Shown: positions 8,404 through 17,744 of the stretch, in pieces
How positions within the stretch are numbered: position 1 is the first letter of the stretch
How the letters are laid out: every line of letters starts with the position of its first letter
Assembly (NCBI RefSeq): GCF_004769195.1
Contig: NZ_RQET01000009.1
Location: 62,001 to 126,000 of the forward strand
Source of the DNA: Leptospira fletcheri
GTDB lineage: Bacteria; Spirochaetota; Leptospiria; Leptospirales; Leptospiraceae
Length of the DNA: 64,000 nucleotides
Reading direction: 5' to 3'
Made by a program: the position numbers and the translations under genes
The notes under the pieces: generated by a model
Seen by the model: only the letters and a program-made list of their open reading frames with translations
Told to the model about the DNA's origin: nothing
The model's database searches: none

Positions 8404-10668
8404 ATGGCATTTGATATAGATATGATCCGCGCACGGTACGACAAGATCGGGACCTTGGTAAAAAAAGCTAGGCAGGTAGTGGGCAAACCTCTGACCTTGA
8501 CCGAAAAAATTCTGTATTCCCACCTTTGGAACGGAGAACCCTCGCACGCGTTCGAACGAGGAAAGTCCTATGTGGATTTCGCTCCGGACAGAGTGGCCAT
8601 GCAGGACGCTACCGCTCAAATGGCTCTCCTTCAGTTTATGTCCGCGGGAAGAGAAAAGGTGGCCGTTCCTTCCACAGTGCATTGCGATCATTTGATCACC
8701 GCTCAGATCGGTTCTTCTGTGGACTTAAATAAGGCCGCCTCGGAAAACAAAGAGGTTTACGATTTTCTTTCCTCCGTTTCCAACAAGTACGGTATCGGAT
8801 TTTGGAAACCGGGTGCAGGGATCATTCACCAGGTTGTTCTGGAAAATTACGCATTCCCTGGAGGGATGATGATCGGAACGGATTCCCACACCGTAAATGC
8901 GGGCGGATTGGGAATGGTCGCGATCGGAGTCGGAGGAGCGGACGCCTGCGACGTGATGGCTGGGCTGGCTTGGGAATTGAAATGGCCGAAGTTGATCGGA
9001 GTCAAACTGACCGGTAAGTTAAACGGTTGGACTTCAGCGAAAGACGTAATCTTAAAAGTAGCCGGCATCCTTACCGTAAAAGGAGGAACAGGCGCGATTG
9101 TGGAATATTTCGGAGAAGGGGCAACTTCTCTTTCCTGCACCGGAAAGGGAACGATCTGCAATATGGGAGCGGAGATCGGCGCTACCACTTCCACCTTCGG
9201 TTACGACGAATCCATGGAACGTTATCTTCGTTCCACTGGTCGTGCCGCGATTGCGGACCTTGCCAACGGTATCAAGGAACACTTGACTGCGGACCCGGAA
9301 GTATATGCAAGTCCGGAAAAATACTTCGACCAAGTCATCGAGATCAATTTGAGCGAATTGGAGCCGCACGTAAACGGTCCTTTTACTCCGGATTTGGCGA
9401 CACCCATTTCCAAAATGAAACAAGAAGCCGAGAAAAACGGATGGCCCACCAAGGTGGAAGTCGGACTCATCGGTTCCTGCACGAACTCATCGTATGAGGA
9501 TATTTCCCGTGCCGCTTCCTTGGCAAACCAAGCAGTGGAAAAATCGCTGACCCCGAAGGCCGAATTCACGATTACGCCCGGCTCGGAGCAGGTGCGCTTT
9601 ACCATCGAAAGGGACGGGTTCATTCAAACCTTCGAAAAAATCGGCGCAAAGGTTTTTGCGAATGCTTGCGGTCCTTGCATCGGTATGTGGTCTCGCGTAG
9701 GAGCCGAGAAGAAGGAAAAGAACACCATCGTGCATTCCTTCAATCGGAATTTCCAATCTAGAAACGACGGAAACCCGAATACCTTCGCTTTCGTCGCTTC
9801 TCCCGAATTGGTAACCGCGCTTGCAATCGCCGGGGATCTGACTTTCGATCCGAACAAAGACACTCTCGTAAACGATAAGGGTGAAAGAGTAAAACTGGAT
9901 CCACCGAACGGAGACGAGTTGCCGAAACGGGGATTCGATGTCAAAGATGCCGGTTTTCAGGCGCCTGCTCCGGACGGTTCCAAAATCCAAGTGGTGGTCG
10001 ATCCCAATTCCAACCGCTTACAGTTGCTGGCTCCTTTTACGAAATGGGAAGGAACCGATCTGAAAGGATTGAAACTTTTGATCAAAGCGAAAGGCAAATG
10101 TACCACGGACCATATTTCCATGGCCGGCCCTTGGTTGAAGTTCCGCGGTCACTTGGACAATATTTCCAATAACCTTTTGATAGGCGCGACGAATGCGTTT
10201 AACAGTAAGACGAATTCCGTTAAGAACCAGTTGGACGGATCGTACGACGAAGTTCCGAAAGTGCAGCGCCAATATAAGGCAAAAGGGATCGGCTCTTTGG
10301 TAGTAGGCGATGAGAACTACGGAGAAGGTTCTTCCCGAGAACACGCGGCAATGGAACCCCGCCATCTCGGAGTCCGTGCCGTGCTGGTAAAATCCTTTGC
10401 GCGAATCCACGAAACCAACCTGAAGAAGCAAGGAATGCTCGCTTTGACGTTCGCGGACAAGGCCGATTACGACAAGATCCAGGAAGACGATACGATCGAT
10501 ATCTCCGGACTACTGGGCTTTCAGGAAGGAGTTCCGTTGACCTTGGTCCTCCACCACGCGGGCGGATCCTCGGAAGAGATCAAAGCGAACCATACTTATA
10601 ACGAACAACAGATCGAATGGTTTAAGGCGGGCAGTGCTTTGAATCTGATCGGCGGGAAAAAGAAGTAA
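8404..10668 (+). CDS. acn: Aconitate hydratase, mitochondrial type
   Basis: A 754-residue aconitase that isomerises citrate to isocitrate in the TCA cycle. It resembles the mitochondrial-type branch in length and in the N-terminal segment running to [11 protein letters not shown]. The three [4Fe-4S] cysteines are at about C359 ([10 protein letters not shown]) and C422/C425 (ACGPCIGMW). The substrate-binding segments [12 protein letters not shown] and [15 protein letters not shown] are present, the latter in the C-terminal swivel domain. ATG at 8404 follows GGAGATAACA. A perfect intrinsic terminator follows 12 bases after the stop, so it is transcribed alone. Confidence 0.97.
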   Translation: MAFDIDMIRARYDKIGTLVKKARQVVGKPLTLTEKILYSHLWNGEPSHAFERGKSYVDFAPDRVAMQDATAQMALLQFMSAGREKVAVPSTVHCDHLITAQIGSSVDLNKAASENKEVYDFLSSVSNKYGIGFWKPGAGIIHQVVLENYAFPGGMMIGTDSHTVNAGGLGMVAIGVGGADACDVMAGLAWELKWPKLIGVKLTGKLNGWTSAKDVILKVAGILTVKGGTGAIVEYFGEGATSLSCTGKGTICNMGAEIGATTSTFGYDESMERYLRSTGRAAIADLANGIKEHLTADPEVYASPEKYFDQVIEINLSELEPHVNGPFTPDLATPISKMKQEAEKNGWPTKVEVGLIGSCTNSSYEDISRAASLANQAVEKSLTPKAEFTITPGSEQVRFTIERDGFIQTFEKIGAKVFANACGPCIGMWSRVGAEKKEKNTIVHSFNRNFQSRNDGNPNTFAFVASPELVTALAIAGDLTFDPNKDTLVNDKGERVKLDPPNGDELPKRGFDVKDAGFQAPAPDGSKIQVVVDPNSNRLQLLAPFTKWEGTDLKGLKLLIKAKGKCTTDHISMAGPWLKFRGHLDNISNNLLIGATNAFNSKTNSVKNQLDGSYDEVPKVQRQYKAKGIGSLVVGDENYGEGSSREHAAMEPRHLGVRAVLVKSFARIHETNLKKQGMLALTFADKADYDKIQEDDTIDISGLLGFQEGVPLTLVLHHAGGSSEEIKANHTYNEQQIEWFKAGSALNLIGGKKK

Positions 10669-10680
10669 GAGAGTAAAAAC

Positions 10681-10710
10681 AAAGGTGCCGACTGTCAAAT
10701 CGGCACCTTT
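10681..10710 (+). terminator. Intrinsic terminator after aconitase
   Basis: An 11-bp perfect stem, AAAGGTGCCGA / TCGGCACCTTT, with an 8-base loop, followed by CATCCTTTTG. It separates aconitase from the aldo/keto reductase promoter that starts 19 bases later. Confidence 0.88.
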
Positions 10711-10728
10711 CATCCTTTTGAAGATTGC

Positions 10729-10756
10729 TTGACTTTCGAAAGTTACAAGTTATAAA
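10729..10756 (+). promoter_or_regulatory. Sigma-70 promoter of the aldo/keto reductase-TetR operon
   Basis: The -35 is TTGACT (10729-10734) and the -10 is TATAAA (10751-10756), with a 16-base spacer, just upstream of the aldo/keto reductase start. A 12-base palindrome, ACTTTCGAAAGT, spans 10733-10744 between the elements. Confidence 0.75.
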
Positions 10757-10773
10757 AATCATAACATGTAACT
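10741..10773. promoter_or_regulatory. Long dyad operator, probable TetR-family site
   Basis: Two 13-base arms, AGTTACAAGTTAT and ATAACATGTAACT, are inverted repeats with one mismatch around the 7-base centre AAAAATC. The dyad covers the -10 box and start region of the promoter and ends 3 bases before the ribosome-binding site. The TetR-family gene is second in the operon, so autoregulation is the simplest reading. That link is inference. Confidence 0.72.
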
Positions 10774-10786
10774 TTTGGAGGACGGC

Positions 10787-11776
<990 letters not shown>

Positions 11777-11788
11777 AAAGAAGGAAGC

Positions 11789-12379
11789 ATGCCAAGGACC
11801 GGCCTATCCCAGGAAGAATTAAAACAAACCGCTTTGGATACGGCAGAAAAGATGATCCGCAAGTATGGGTTTGACAAGACCCATCTTGTGGATATCGCCA
11901 AAGAAATCGGGGTAAGTCATCCGATCCTATATAGATTGTTCCCGGATAAGGCGGCCCTAGTGGACGCGGTCTCGGAGCGTTGGTTGAACCGGATCGACGA
12001 AGAGCTTGCAGGGATCGCTTCCAAAAAAGGGACCGCAAAGCAGCGTTTGCATTCCTGGTTTCTCGCTTTGCACCGCCTCAAACGGGAGAAAGTTTCGATG
12101 GATCCCGAGTTGTACCGAGCCTTCAATACCTCCGCGGAGTTGAGACGTCCGGTCGTCGTCCGTCACCTCGAGAACGCCCTGGATCAATTGCGATCCATTT
12201 TGGAATCCGGGATCCGTTCGGGCGAGTTTTCGAAGAAGGACCCCAAAGTCCTCGCTTCGGTTCTGTTTCAAGGAACCCTCGGATTCCATCACCCGAAACT
12301 GGTTTTGGATCATCTGGAATCGGATCGTGAACCTTTGTTAAAACAGGTCGTAGAAGTTCTATTGAAAGGGATCGCATAA
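11789..12379 (+). CDS. TetR/AcrR-family transcriptional regulator
   Basis: A 196-residue repressor-type protein. The N-terminal helix-turn-helix spans about residues 10-56 (TALDTAEKMIRKYG ... HLVDIAKEIGVSHPILYRLF), with the family's typical tail LYRLFPDKAALVDAV. The rest is a helical ligand-binding and dimer domain (60-196). It lies 12 bases downstream of the aldo/keto reductase gene. The operon promoter carries a 33-base dyad that fits a TetR operator, so it probably represses its own operon and responds to a substrate of the reductase. The ligand is unknown. Confidence 0.9.
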   Translation: MPRTGLSQEELKQTALDTAEKMIRKYGFDKTHLVDIAKEIGVSHPILYRLFPDKAALVDAVSERWLNRIDEELAGIASKKGTAKQRLHSWFLALHRLKREKVSMDPELYRAFNTSAELRRPVVVRHLENALDQLRSILESGIRSGEFSKKDPKVLASVLFQGTLGFHHPKLVLDHLESDREPLLKQVVEVLLKGIA

Positions 12380-12400
12380 TCCTTTCCGTTCTAGGAATCC

Positions 12401-12431
12401 TTGACGAATCCGGGCTATCCGTCAGGATAAT
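12401..12431 (+). promoter_or_regulatory. Promoter of the CsoR/CstR-like gene
   Basis: TTGACG (12401-12406) and GATAAT (12426-12431) are separated by 19 bases, slightly long. The -10 overlaps the first bases of the operator, as expected for direct repression. Confidence 0.55.
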
Positions 12432-12445
12432 ACCCATAAGGGTAT
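12430..12445. promoter_or_regulatory. CsoR/CstR-type operator 1
   Basis: A perfect 16-base palindrome, ATACCC-ATAA-GGGTAT, 6 bases before the start of the CsoR-family gene. Two sites of the same form lie at the promoter of the DUF2892-TolC-RND operon. C-run/G-run dyads framed by AT are typical of CsoR/RcnR-family operators. Confidence 0.78.
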
Positions 12446-12451
12446 AGGATA

Positions 12452-12718
12452 ATGAAGGAAATCGACGTTCGGACTCAACTAGTACATAGAATCCATAGGA
12501 TTCAAGGCCAATTAGAAGCGATCGAAAAAGGTCTCTTCGACGACAAGGCGGATTGTGAAAAAACCCTGATGCAATTAAAAGCATCCAGTCAGGCTTTGAA
12601 AAAATTCGGGGAAGCGTATATGCACGCGTACATGGACAAATGTTTTACGGAAAAGAGAGGGAGCTCGAATATTAAGGAGAACGTAAGAAAGGCGATCCGG
12701 ACCGCATTCTCCATCTGA
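12452..12718 (+). CDS. CsoR-family repressor, CstR-like cysteine pattern
   Basis: An 88-residue all-helical DUF156/CsoR-family regulator: VHRIHRIQGQLEAIEKGLFDD at the start and ADCEKTLMQLKA in helix 2. C35 and C64 keep the family's C-x28-C spacing. Copper-sensing CsoR has His four residues before the second Cys; here that position is Tyr (YMDKC), with a His two residues earlier (H58). Loss of that ligand is the mark of CstR, which senses persulfides. A sulfur-responsive role is therefore likelier than Cu(I), but this is inference. A matching palindrome overlaps its promoter, so it probably autoregulates. It is convergent with the RND gene. Confidence 0.87.
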   Translation: MKEIDVRTQLVHRIHRIQGQLEAIEKGLFDDKADCEKTLMQLKASSQALKKFGEAYMHAYMDKCFTEKRGSSNIKENVRKAIRTAFSI

Positions 12719-12737
12719 CCTTCCTCCGTTCCTCGGG

Positions 12738-15700
12738 TTATTGTACTGCGGCTTTTTGTCTTTTTCCCATTAAGAACCAATAATATAGTGCCGGGATCGA
12801 AAACCGGCTCAATAAGGTCGCCGCGATCTCTCCGAAAATCAGGGAAACCGCGAGGCCCTGAAAAATCGGATCAAAGAGCATAACGGAGCTTCCGACGACC
12901 ACAGCGGAAGCAGTCAAAAGCATGGGACGGAATCTGACTAAGCCGGCGTTGATGACCGCTCGTTTTAACTCTATCCCTGTTTCCGTTTCCGTTCGGATGA
13001 AATCGACCAAAATGATCGAGTTCCGCACTATGATCCCGGCTCCGGCGATGAATCCGATCATAGAGGTTGCCGTAAAATACGCTCCGGTAATCCAATGTCC
13101 GGGTAGAATCCCGATCAACGATATAGGGATGGGAGCCATGATGATCAACGGGATCATATAATCCTGAAACCATCCCAGAACCAACAGATAGATGATCACC
13201 ATTACGACGGCGAACGCGATTCCTAGATCTCTGAACACTTCGTACGTAATGAACCATTCTCCATCCCACTTGACGGTCGGTGATCCGTTGGAGGGAGGAG
13301 CTTCGAGGGTGGCGGTCGGATATTTTACCTGATCCGAAAGATTCAGGATTCCGTACACGGGAGCTTCCTCTTTTCCCGTAAATTCCGCCGTAACGTATTC
13401 CAAGGATCTGAGATTTTTCCGGTGCAGTGTCCGATTGTTTCGGATGGCCGAAGGCCCTACGGTTTTCTCCGCGGATACGGTTCCGCTTTGCATGGTGGAA
13501 AGATTCAAACCTATAAAAGGATTTTTGGAACTGCGGGCGGAATCCGAAAGGGAAAGCGAAACAGGTACCTCCTCCGGAGAGTCCGTATTAGAGAGGGACA
13601 AAAGTTCCGTTTCTCTGAAGACCAGATTGGCGTTCCGGGCGAGGGTGGATGCCTTGACTCCTAAGGCTCCTGCCGTCCTATAATCGAACGGATAAAGGAC
13701 GCTGGGTCTCTGTAATCTAAGGCTCGAATCGATGTCCGCTGTTCCTTTTTGTGTCCGGAGAAGGTCCAGAAGTTCGGAAGCGATATCGCGACGGATCTCT
13801 TCCGTAGGTCCATAGACTTCCGCGACAAAGGTGGCGAGCACGGGAGGCCCGGGGGGAATTTCCAGAACCTTGGTCACAGCGTTATGCTCTTTTCCGAACT
13901 TCGATATCGGAGGTCTTAAGGATTCTATGATAGAGTGACTTTTCGATTTTCTTTCTTTTTTGGGAGTCAGGACGACGTGAAGATCCGCCTGCCATTCCTT
14001 ACTCCTGAGAAAACTATGTTTGACCATTCCTGAAAAAGAGAAAGGTGCCGAATCTCCTACGAAAATCTGCACTTTTTCCACATTCCTATCGGAGGCTATG
14101 ATTTTGGCAAGTTCCTTGGAAGATCTCATCGACTCTTCCAAGGTGGTCCTCGGTTCATAATCGATCAAAACCTGAAATTCCTCTTTGTCATCGAAAGGGA
14201 GCATCTTTACTTTCACGAATTTTAATGCAACTAGGGAGAAGGCACTTAGTAATAGGACTAGAATTGCGAGTCCGAATAAAAGCGCGTTCTTTCTGGAATA
14301 CAAAAGCCAAGCGGTTATGTTCTCGTAGATCCGATTCAGTTTGGATTCCGTTTTCACGTTGTCGTTCCGATGGGAACTGGTTTTCAGAAAACGATTCGCT
14401 GCCCAGGGAGTCACTACGAAGGCGACCAGGAGAGAAAGAATCATTGCGAGGCTTGCTCCGACCGGAATGGGTTTCATGTACGGACCCATAAGTCCCCGTA
14501 CGAACGCCATAGGGAGAATGGCCGCGATCACCGTGAACGTCGCCAGTATCGTTGGGTTTCCTACTTCGCCTACCGCGCGAAGGATCGTATTCAGGAATGC
14601 ACCTTTGGGGTTCGACTTCAGGTGTCGTTCGATATTCTCCAGAACTACGATAGCATCGTCCACGAGGATACCGATCGAGAAGATCAAAGCGAACAGAGTC
14701 ACTCGATTCAACGTGTATCCCAAAAAGTAATATAAAGATAGGGTCAAGGCCAAAGTGACGGGAATGGAAACGGAAACGATAAACGAAGCCCGTAGACCCA
14801 TCCATAAGGCGATTAGAGCGGCGACGGAAAACGTGGCGATCAACAAATGCTCTATCAACTCGTTCGATTTAGCCCCCGCTGTCGCGCCGTAGTCCCGCAG
14901 TACCGACAAGGAAACGTCTTTCGGAAGAGCTTCGGTAAAATTCTCGGCTCTTTGGATCAACTCTTTGGAAAGATTCGTTATATCCGTTCCCTTTCTTTTG
15001 GAGAAAACGAGGGTGACCGCATTTCTCGGTTCGGAGCCCAATTTTTTATCCAAGAGTACGGATTCTCGGGTTCTTTCTTCCGGTCCTTCTTTTGTTTCCG
15101 CCACGTCACCGACGCGGAGGACTCTGCCTCCTCTCGTCGAAATCGGAGTGGCCTCTACCTGTGTTCTATTGGAGATGGGAGTGCCGACCTCCACGTCGTA
15201 TAGAAAATCTTTTCCCCAATTTTTGCCCGAAAGAACAAAGGCATTGTTTGCTCCGATCCCTTCCGCTATTTCGGAGATGCTTAATCCGTGCAGGCGCATC
15301 CGATTCGGATCAGCCACTACGCGGATCGATTTTTTTCTTCCGCCTAATAATTCCGTACGTGCTATATCGGGAGTGCTGGACAATTCCCTAGCAAGCGGAG
15401 CGATCGCGGTGCGAAGGGAAAAATCGTCTCTCTTTGCCGAACTGAATGTGAGGGCCAAAAAGGGAACGTCATCTATCGTGTAGGAGCGAATCACCGGTTC
15501 CTGGACGTTGGGAGGTAGGGAAGGTCGAAGTTCCATCAGGCTATGGTGGATTTTTACCAAGGACGGTTCCAACGGTTCGCCGACTTTGAAACGTACCGTG
15601 ACCAATGCTCCGTGATCCGAGCTGGCGGAGTAAACGTATTCTACGCCTTCCAAGCCCCAAACGGCCCTTTCGATAGGCTCGACGACGTTGCGTTCCGTTT

Positions 15701-15908
15701 CTTTCGGTCCGAATCCGGGATTTGCAATCCGGATGTCGATCATTGGAACCGAAATCTGAGGCTCCTCCTCCTTCGGAGTCATCGCCACGGCAAACAGACC
15801 GAGCAGAACGCTGGCGATCGAAAACACCGGAGTCAATTTCGATTTGATGAAAAAAGAGGACACTCGTCCTGCAAATCCGGATTCGGGAGTATTAGATTCA
15901 TGGTTCAT
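12738..15908 (-). CDS. RND efflux permease, HAE-like
   Basis: A 1056-residue inner-membrane proton-driven efflux pump with the RND plan: one helix, a large periplasmic porter loop, six helices, a second loop and six helices. Transmembrane helix 4 carries GILVDDAIVVLENIE with the paired aspartates near 416-417, as in multidrug-type pumps; metal RND pumps such as CusA read VDAAIVM. It is last in a minus-strand operon after DUF2892 and TolC-like genes, starting one base past the TolC stop. No periplasmic adaptor (HlyD/MFP) gene is present, which is unusual; it may be supplied from elsewhere. Operators at the operon promoter link it to the CsoR-like repressor. Confidence 0.94.
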   Translation of the reverse strand: MNHESNTPESGFAGRVSSFFIKSKLTPVFSIASVLLGLFAVAMTPKEEEPQISVPMIDIRIANPGFGPKETERNVVEPIERAVWGLEGVEYVYSASSDHGALVTVRFKVGEPLEPSLVKIHHSLMELRPSLPPNVQEPVIRSYTIDDVPFLALTFSSAKRDDFSLRTAIAPLARELSSTPDIARTELLGGRKKSIRVVADPNRMRLHGLSISEIAEGIGANNAFVLSGKNWGKDFLYDVEVGTPISNRTQVEATPISTRGGRVLRVGDVAETKEGPEERTRESVLLDKKLGSEPRNAVTLVFSKRKGTDITNLSKELIQRAENFTEALPKDVSLSVLRDYGATAGAKSNELIEHLLIATFSVAALIALWMGLRASFIVSVSIPVTLALTLSLYYFLGYTLNRVTLFALIFSIGILVDDAIVVLENIERHLKSNPKGAFLNTILRAVGEVGNPTILATFTVIAAILPMAFVRGLMGPYMKPIPVGASLAMILSLLVAFVVTPWAANRFLKTSSHRNDNVKTESKLNRIYENITAWLLYSRKNALLFGLAILVLLLSAFSLVALKFVKVKMLPFDDKEEFQVLIDYEPRTTLEESMRSSKELAKIIASDRNVEKVQIFVGDSAPFSFSGMVKHSFLRSKEWQADLHVVLTPKKERKSKSHSIIESLRPPISKFGKEHNAVTKVLEIPPGPPVLATFVAEVYGPTEEIRRDIASELLDLLRTQKGTADIDSSLRLQRPSVLYPFDYRTAGALGVKASTLARNANLVFRETELLSLSNTDSPEEVPVSLSLSDSARSSKNPFIGLNLSTMQSGTVSAEKTVGPSAIRNNRTLHRKNLRSLEYVTAEFTGKEEAPVYGILNLSDQVKYPTATLEAPPSNGSPTVKWDGEWFITYEVFRDLGIAFAVVMVIIYLLVLGWFQDYMIPLIIMAPIPISLIGILPGHWITGAYFTATSMIGFIAGAGIIVRNSIILVDFIRTETETGIELKRAVINAGLVRFRPMLLTASAVVVGSSVMLFDPIFQGLAVSLIFGEIAATLLSRFSIPALYYWFLMGKRQKAAVQ

Positions 15909-15909
15909 T

Positions 15910-17325
15910 CTATTTCTCTAAATGATTATACATGTTGAGTCCGGCTCTTACCTTTAAGTATTCGGATTCGAGAACGTATTTTTCCCGCAGAACGTCGACA
16001 GTCCGACCGAAAACTTCCGCTATCTGAACGGATTGTAAGGTTCCATTTCGGAACAGCCCAAGATTTAATTCGAGTTGTTCTTCCTGGTTTTTCAAAGCTT
16101 CCGAGGTAAGCGTAAGACCGTTCTTTAGGGACTCTTCCTGCAAAAGCAGGACTCTGAAATTGGTCTCTTCTTTGGCGCGGATCTCTTCCGCTTTTTTGTT
16201 GGCGGCTGCGGATTTGCTTTTCGCTTCCTTGACGGCGCCGATGTCGCCAGGGTTCAACAAGTTCATCTGCAAATAAATTCCGGTATTATACGAAGTTGCG
16301 GTGCTTCTGCTTCCGTCATAAGCGTAAGCTTCCGCATAAACGCCCACTTTCGGCAAAAAACGCGATCTTTCGAAATTCACCGCGATTTCCGCTCCTTCGG
16401 CATAGGCGGAATATGCTTCCGAGAGTGGGGTTTTTCCTCCCGTTTTGCGATCGGGAAGCGGTAGGTGGAGTTCCGCAAATCGGATCCCACCTTCCCATTT
16501 TCGGGCCGGATCCCTTTGGAAGGGATCTCCACTGAGCATTTGTATGATTTCCTCAGCGGCTTGTCTGCGAGCCGAAAAATCGGATTTCATCGATTCCAAT
16601 TTCAATCTCAAGGATTGTAAGGCGAGAGCTCCGGACTTGTCCAAAGGATTCCCGGATGCTCCGATCCTATAGGATCTTAAAAAACGATCCGATTTTTTGA
16701 TCAATTCCTCGATTTTTCGCTCCATCTCGTAGGAACTTTCTATCGTTTGAAATGCGATCGAAGTTTCATAATATTCCTTTTTTAGAATGTGTTGTTCTTC
16801 GAATCTGTTCCCTTCCAGGTTCTTTTGTTTCAATATCGTGGAGTTTTTCTTGGCCCCGCCCTCGTACAGGGCTAAATCCACTCCTAAGGTTCCTCTCGAA
16901 TACGTATTGCTTCCCGGATGGTTCAAAGTGTCCTTGGCGGCAAGGTTCAGGGAATTCGAGTTCAGATTCTGATAGGGAAGGTTGTTGGAATCCAGAAAAT
17001 TGGAAGGACGTTGACGCACGCTGGCGGTGGAAAAATCCCCTTCGTTTGCGGCCCGCTGGCCCAATTTCCCTTGGAAATTCAGTCCCGGGTCGTTCGTATT
17101 ATAATTTCTTAAATCCGTATAGACCCTGGGAATCCAATGGTATTCTGAATTCTCCTTGGAGATTTCTGCCGCCCGAACTTCCAGAGCCTTGGCTTTAACG
17201 GCAGGGGAATGGGTTCTTACTTTTTCCCAAAGGGCCGCGAATCCGAATTTCGATTCCTCCGCGAAGAGCGGCGAATATCCGATAAAAACGATCAGAGGAA
17301 TTGCTGCGGAAAACGCGACCTTCAT
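15910..17325 (-). CDS. TolC-family outer-membrane efflux protein
   Basis: A 471-residue protein with an N-terminal signal peptide (VAFSAAIPLIVFIGYSPLFAEE) and the long paired helical blocks of TolC-type channels, for example AIAFQTIESSYEMERKIEELIKKS and AAANKKAEEIRAKEE. It ends in an alternating helix-rich repeat (LNLGLFRNGTLQSVQIAEVF). It should form the outer-membrane exit duct for the RND pump encoded immediately downstream. The ATG at 17325 overlaps the end region of the upstream DUF2892 gene, so the two are translationally linked. Confidence 0.87.
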   Translation of the reverse strand: MKVAFSAAIPLIVFIGYSPLFAEESKFGFAALWEKVRTHSPAVKAKALEVRAAEISKENSEYHWIPRVYTDLRNYNTNDPGLNFQGKLGQRAANEGDFSTASVRQRPSNFLDSNNLPYQNLNSNSLNLAAKDTLNHPGSNTYSRGTLGVDLALYEGGAKKNSTILKQKNLEGNRFEEQHILKKEYYETSIAFQTIESSYEMERKIEELIKKSDRFLRSYRIGASGNPLDKSGALALQSLRLKLESMKSDFSARRQAAEEIIQMLSGDPFQRDPARKWEGGIRFAELHLPLPDRKTGGKTPLSEAYSAYAEGAEIAVNFERSRFLPKVGVYAEAYAYDGSRSTATSYNTGIYLQMNLLNPGDIGAVKEAKSKSAAANKKAEEIRAKEETNFRVLLLQEESLKNGLTLTSEALKNQEEQLELNLGLFRNGTLQSVQIAEVFGRTVDVLREKYVLESEYLKVRAGLNMYNHLEK

Positions 17326-17326
17326 G

Positions 17327-17560
17327 TCAATTCTCGCCGGTAAGACGATAGTCGCAGCTTTTTACTCCGAAGGACTTCAATGGGATTGCCATAGGGCAGA
17401 ACCCGACGGTCGCGTTCAGGATCATATTTACCGCTACTAAGAGGTTGAGCGCGTATCCCCAAGGGCTTATAAAAAAGCCGACCGCCAGTCCGACGAGGGA
17501 AAAGGACCCTGCTATCAGGAAGAGGAGTCTTTCGAGGTGCCATTTTTTAGAATTCGTCAT
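17327..17560 (-). CDS. DUF2892 small inner-membrane protein
   Basis: A 77-residue protein with two hydrophobic helices: RLLFLIAGSFSLVGLAVGFF (about 10-29), then YALNLLVAVNMILNATVGFCPM (about 34-55). The GFCP motif and the N-terminal ERLLFLIAG are typical of DUF2892/YgaP-like domains, which often accompany rhodaneses and sulfur genes. Start 17560 is chosen because the longer frame to 17593 would run through the operator. It is first gene of the DUF2892-TolC-RND operon. Its -10 and ribosome-binding region are embedded in two CsoR-type operator sites. Confidence 0.8.
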   Translation of the reverse strand: MTNSKKWHLERLLFLIAGSFSLVGLAVGFFISPWGYALNLLVAVNMILNATVGFCPMAIPLKSFGVKSCDYRLTGEN

Positions 17561-17564
17561 ACAT

Positions 17565-17584
17565 ATACCCCCATAGGTATTATA
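17565..17584 (-). promoter_or_regulatory. -10 box and operator 2 of the DUF2892-TolC-RND operon
   Basis: On the minus strand TATAAT (17579-17584) overlaps a dyad at 17565-17580 (ATACC-6-GGTAT), the same 16-base frame as operator 1 but less perfect. The G-run of the dyad may double as the ribosome-binding site for the ATG at 17560. No convincing -35 was found at normal spacing. Confidence 0.62.
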
Positions 17585-17592
17585 TACGAACA

Positions 17593-17608
17593 ATACCCTG
17601 CCGGGTAT
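17593..17608. promoter_or_regulatory. CsoR/CstR-type operator 3
   Basis: A perfect palindrome ATACCC-TGCC-GGGTAT with the same arms and spacer length as operator 1. It lies at about the -35 position relative to the TATAAT of the DUF2892-TolC-RND operon, so binding would block the polymerase. Confidence 0.75.
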
Positions 17609-17724
17609 ATTAAGAAGTCAAGAAAAAACGTCTCTTTTTTGGCGCGGGATGCGGAAAAATCGGATTCGGAAGGGAATTGGGACGACTTATGCCGCCGGTG
17701 GAGTTGCGGAGAAATTGCCTCTAA

Positions 17725-17744
17725 AACCGATCGTAGGATCGGTT
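17725..17744 (-). terminator. Weak intrinsic terminator after the FadL-like gene
   Basis: An 8-bp perfect stem AACCGATC / GATCGGTT with loop GTAG, starting in the stop codon of the FadL-like gene. Read on the minus strand it is followed by TTAGAGG, so the U-tract is short. Confidence 0.5.

Noticed and set aside
8847..9194. Minus-strand open frame inside aconitase
   Set aside because: Antisense to conserved aconitase sequence; no ribosome-binding site or family.
17561..17593. Longer start for the DUF2892 gene
   Set aside because: It would read through the -10 box and operator; the ATG at 17560 matches the family's usual N-terminus.
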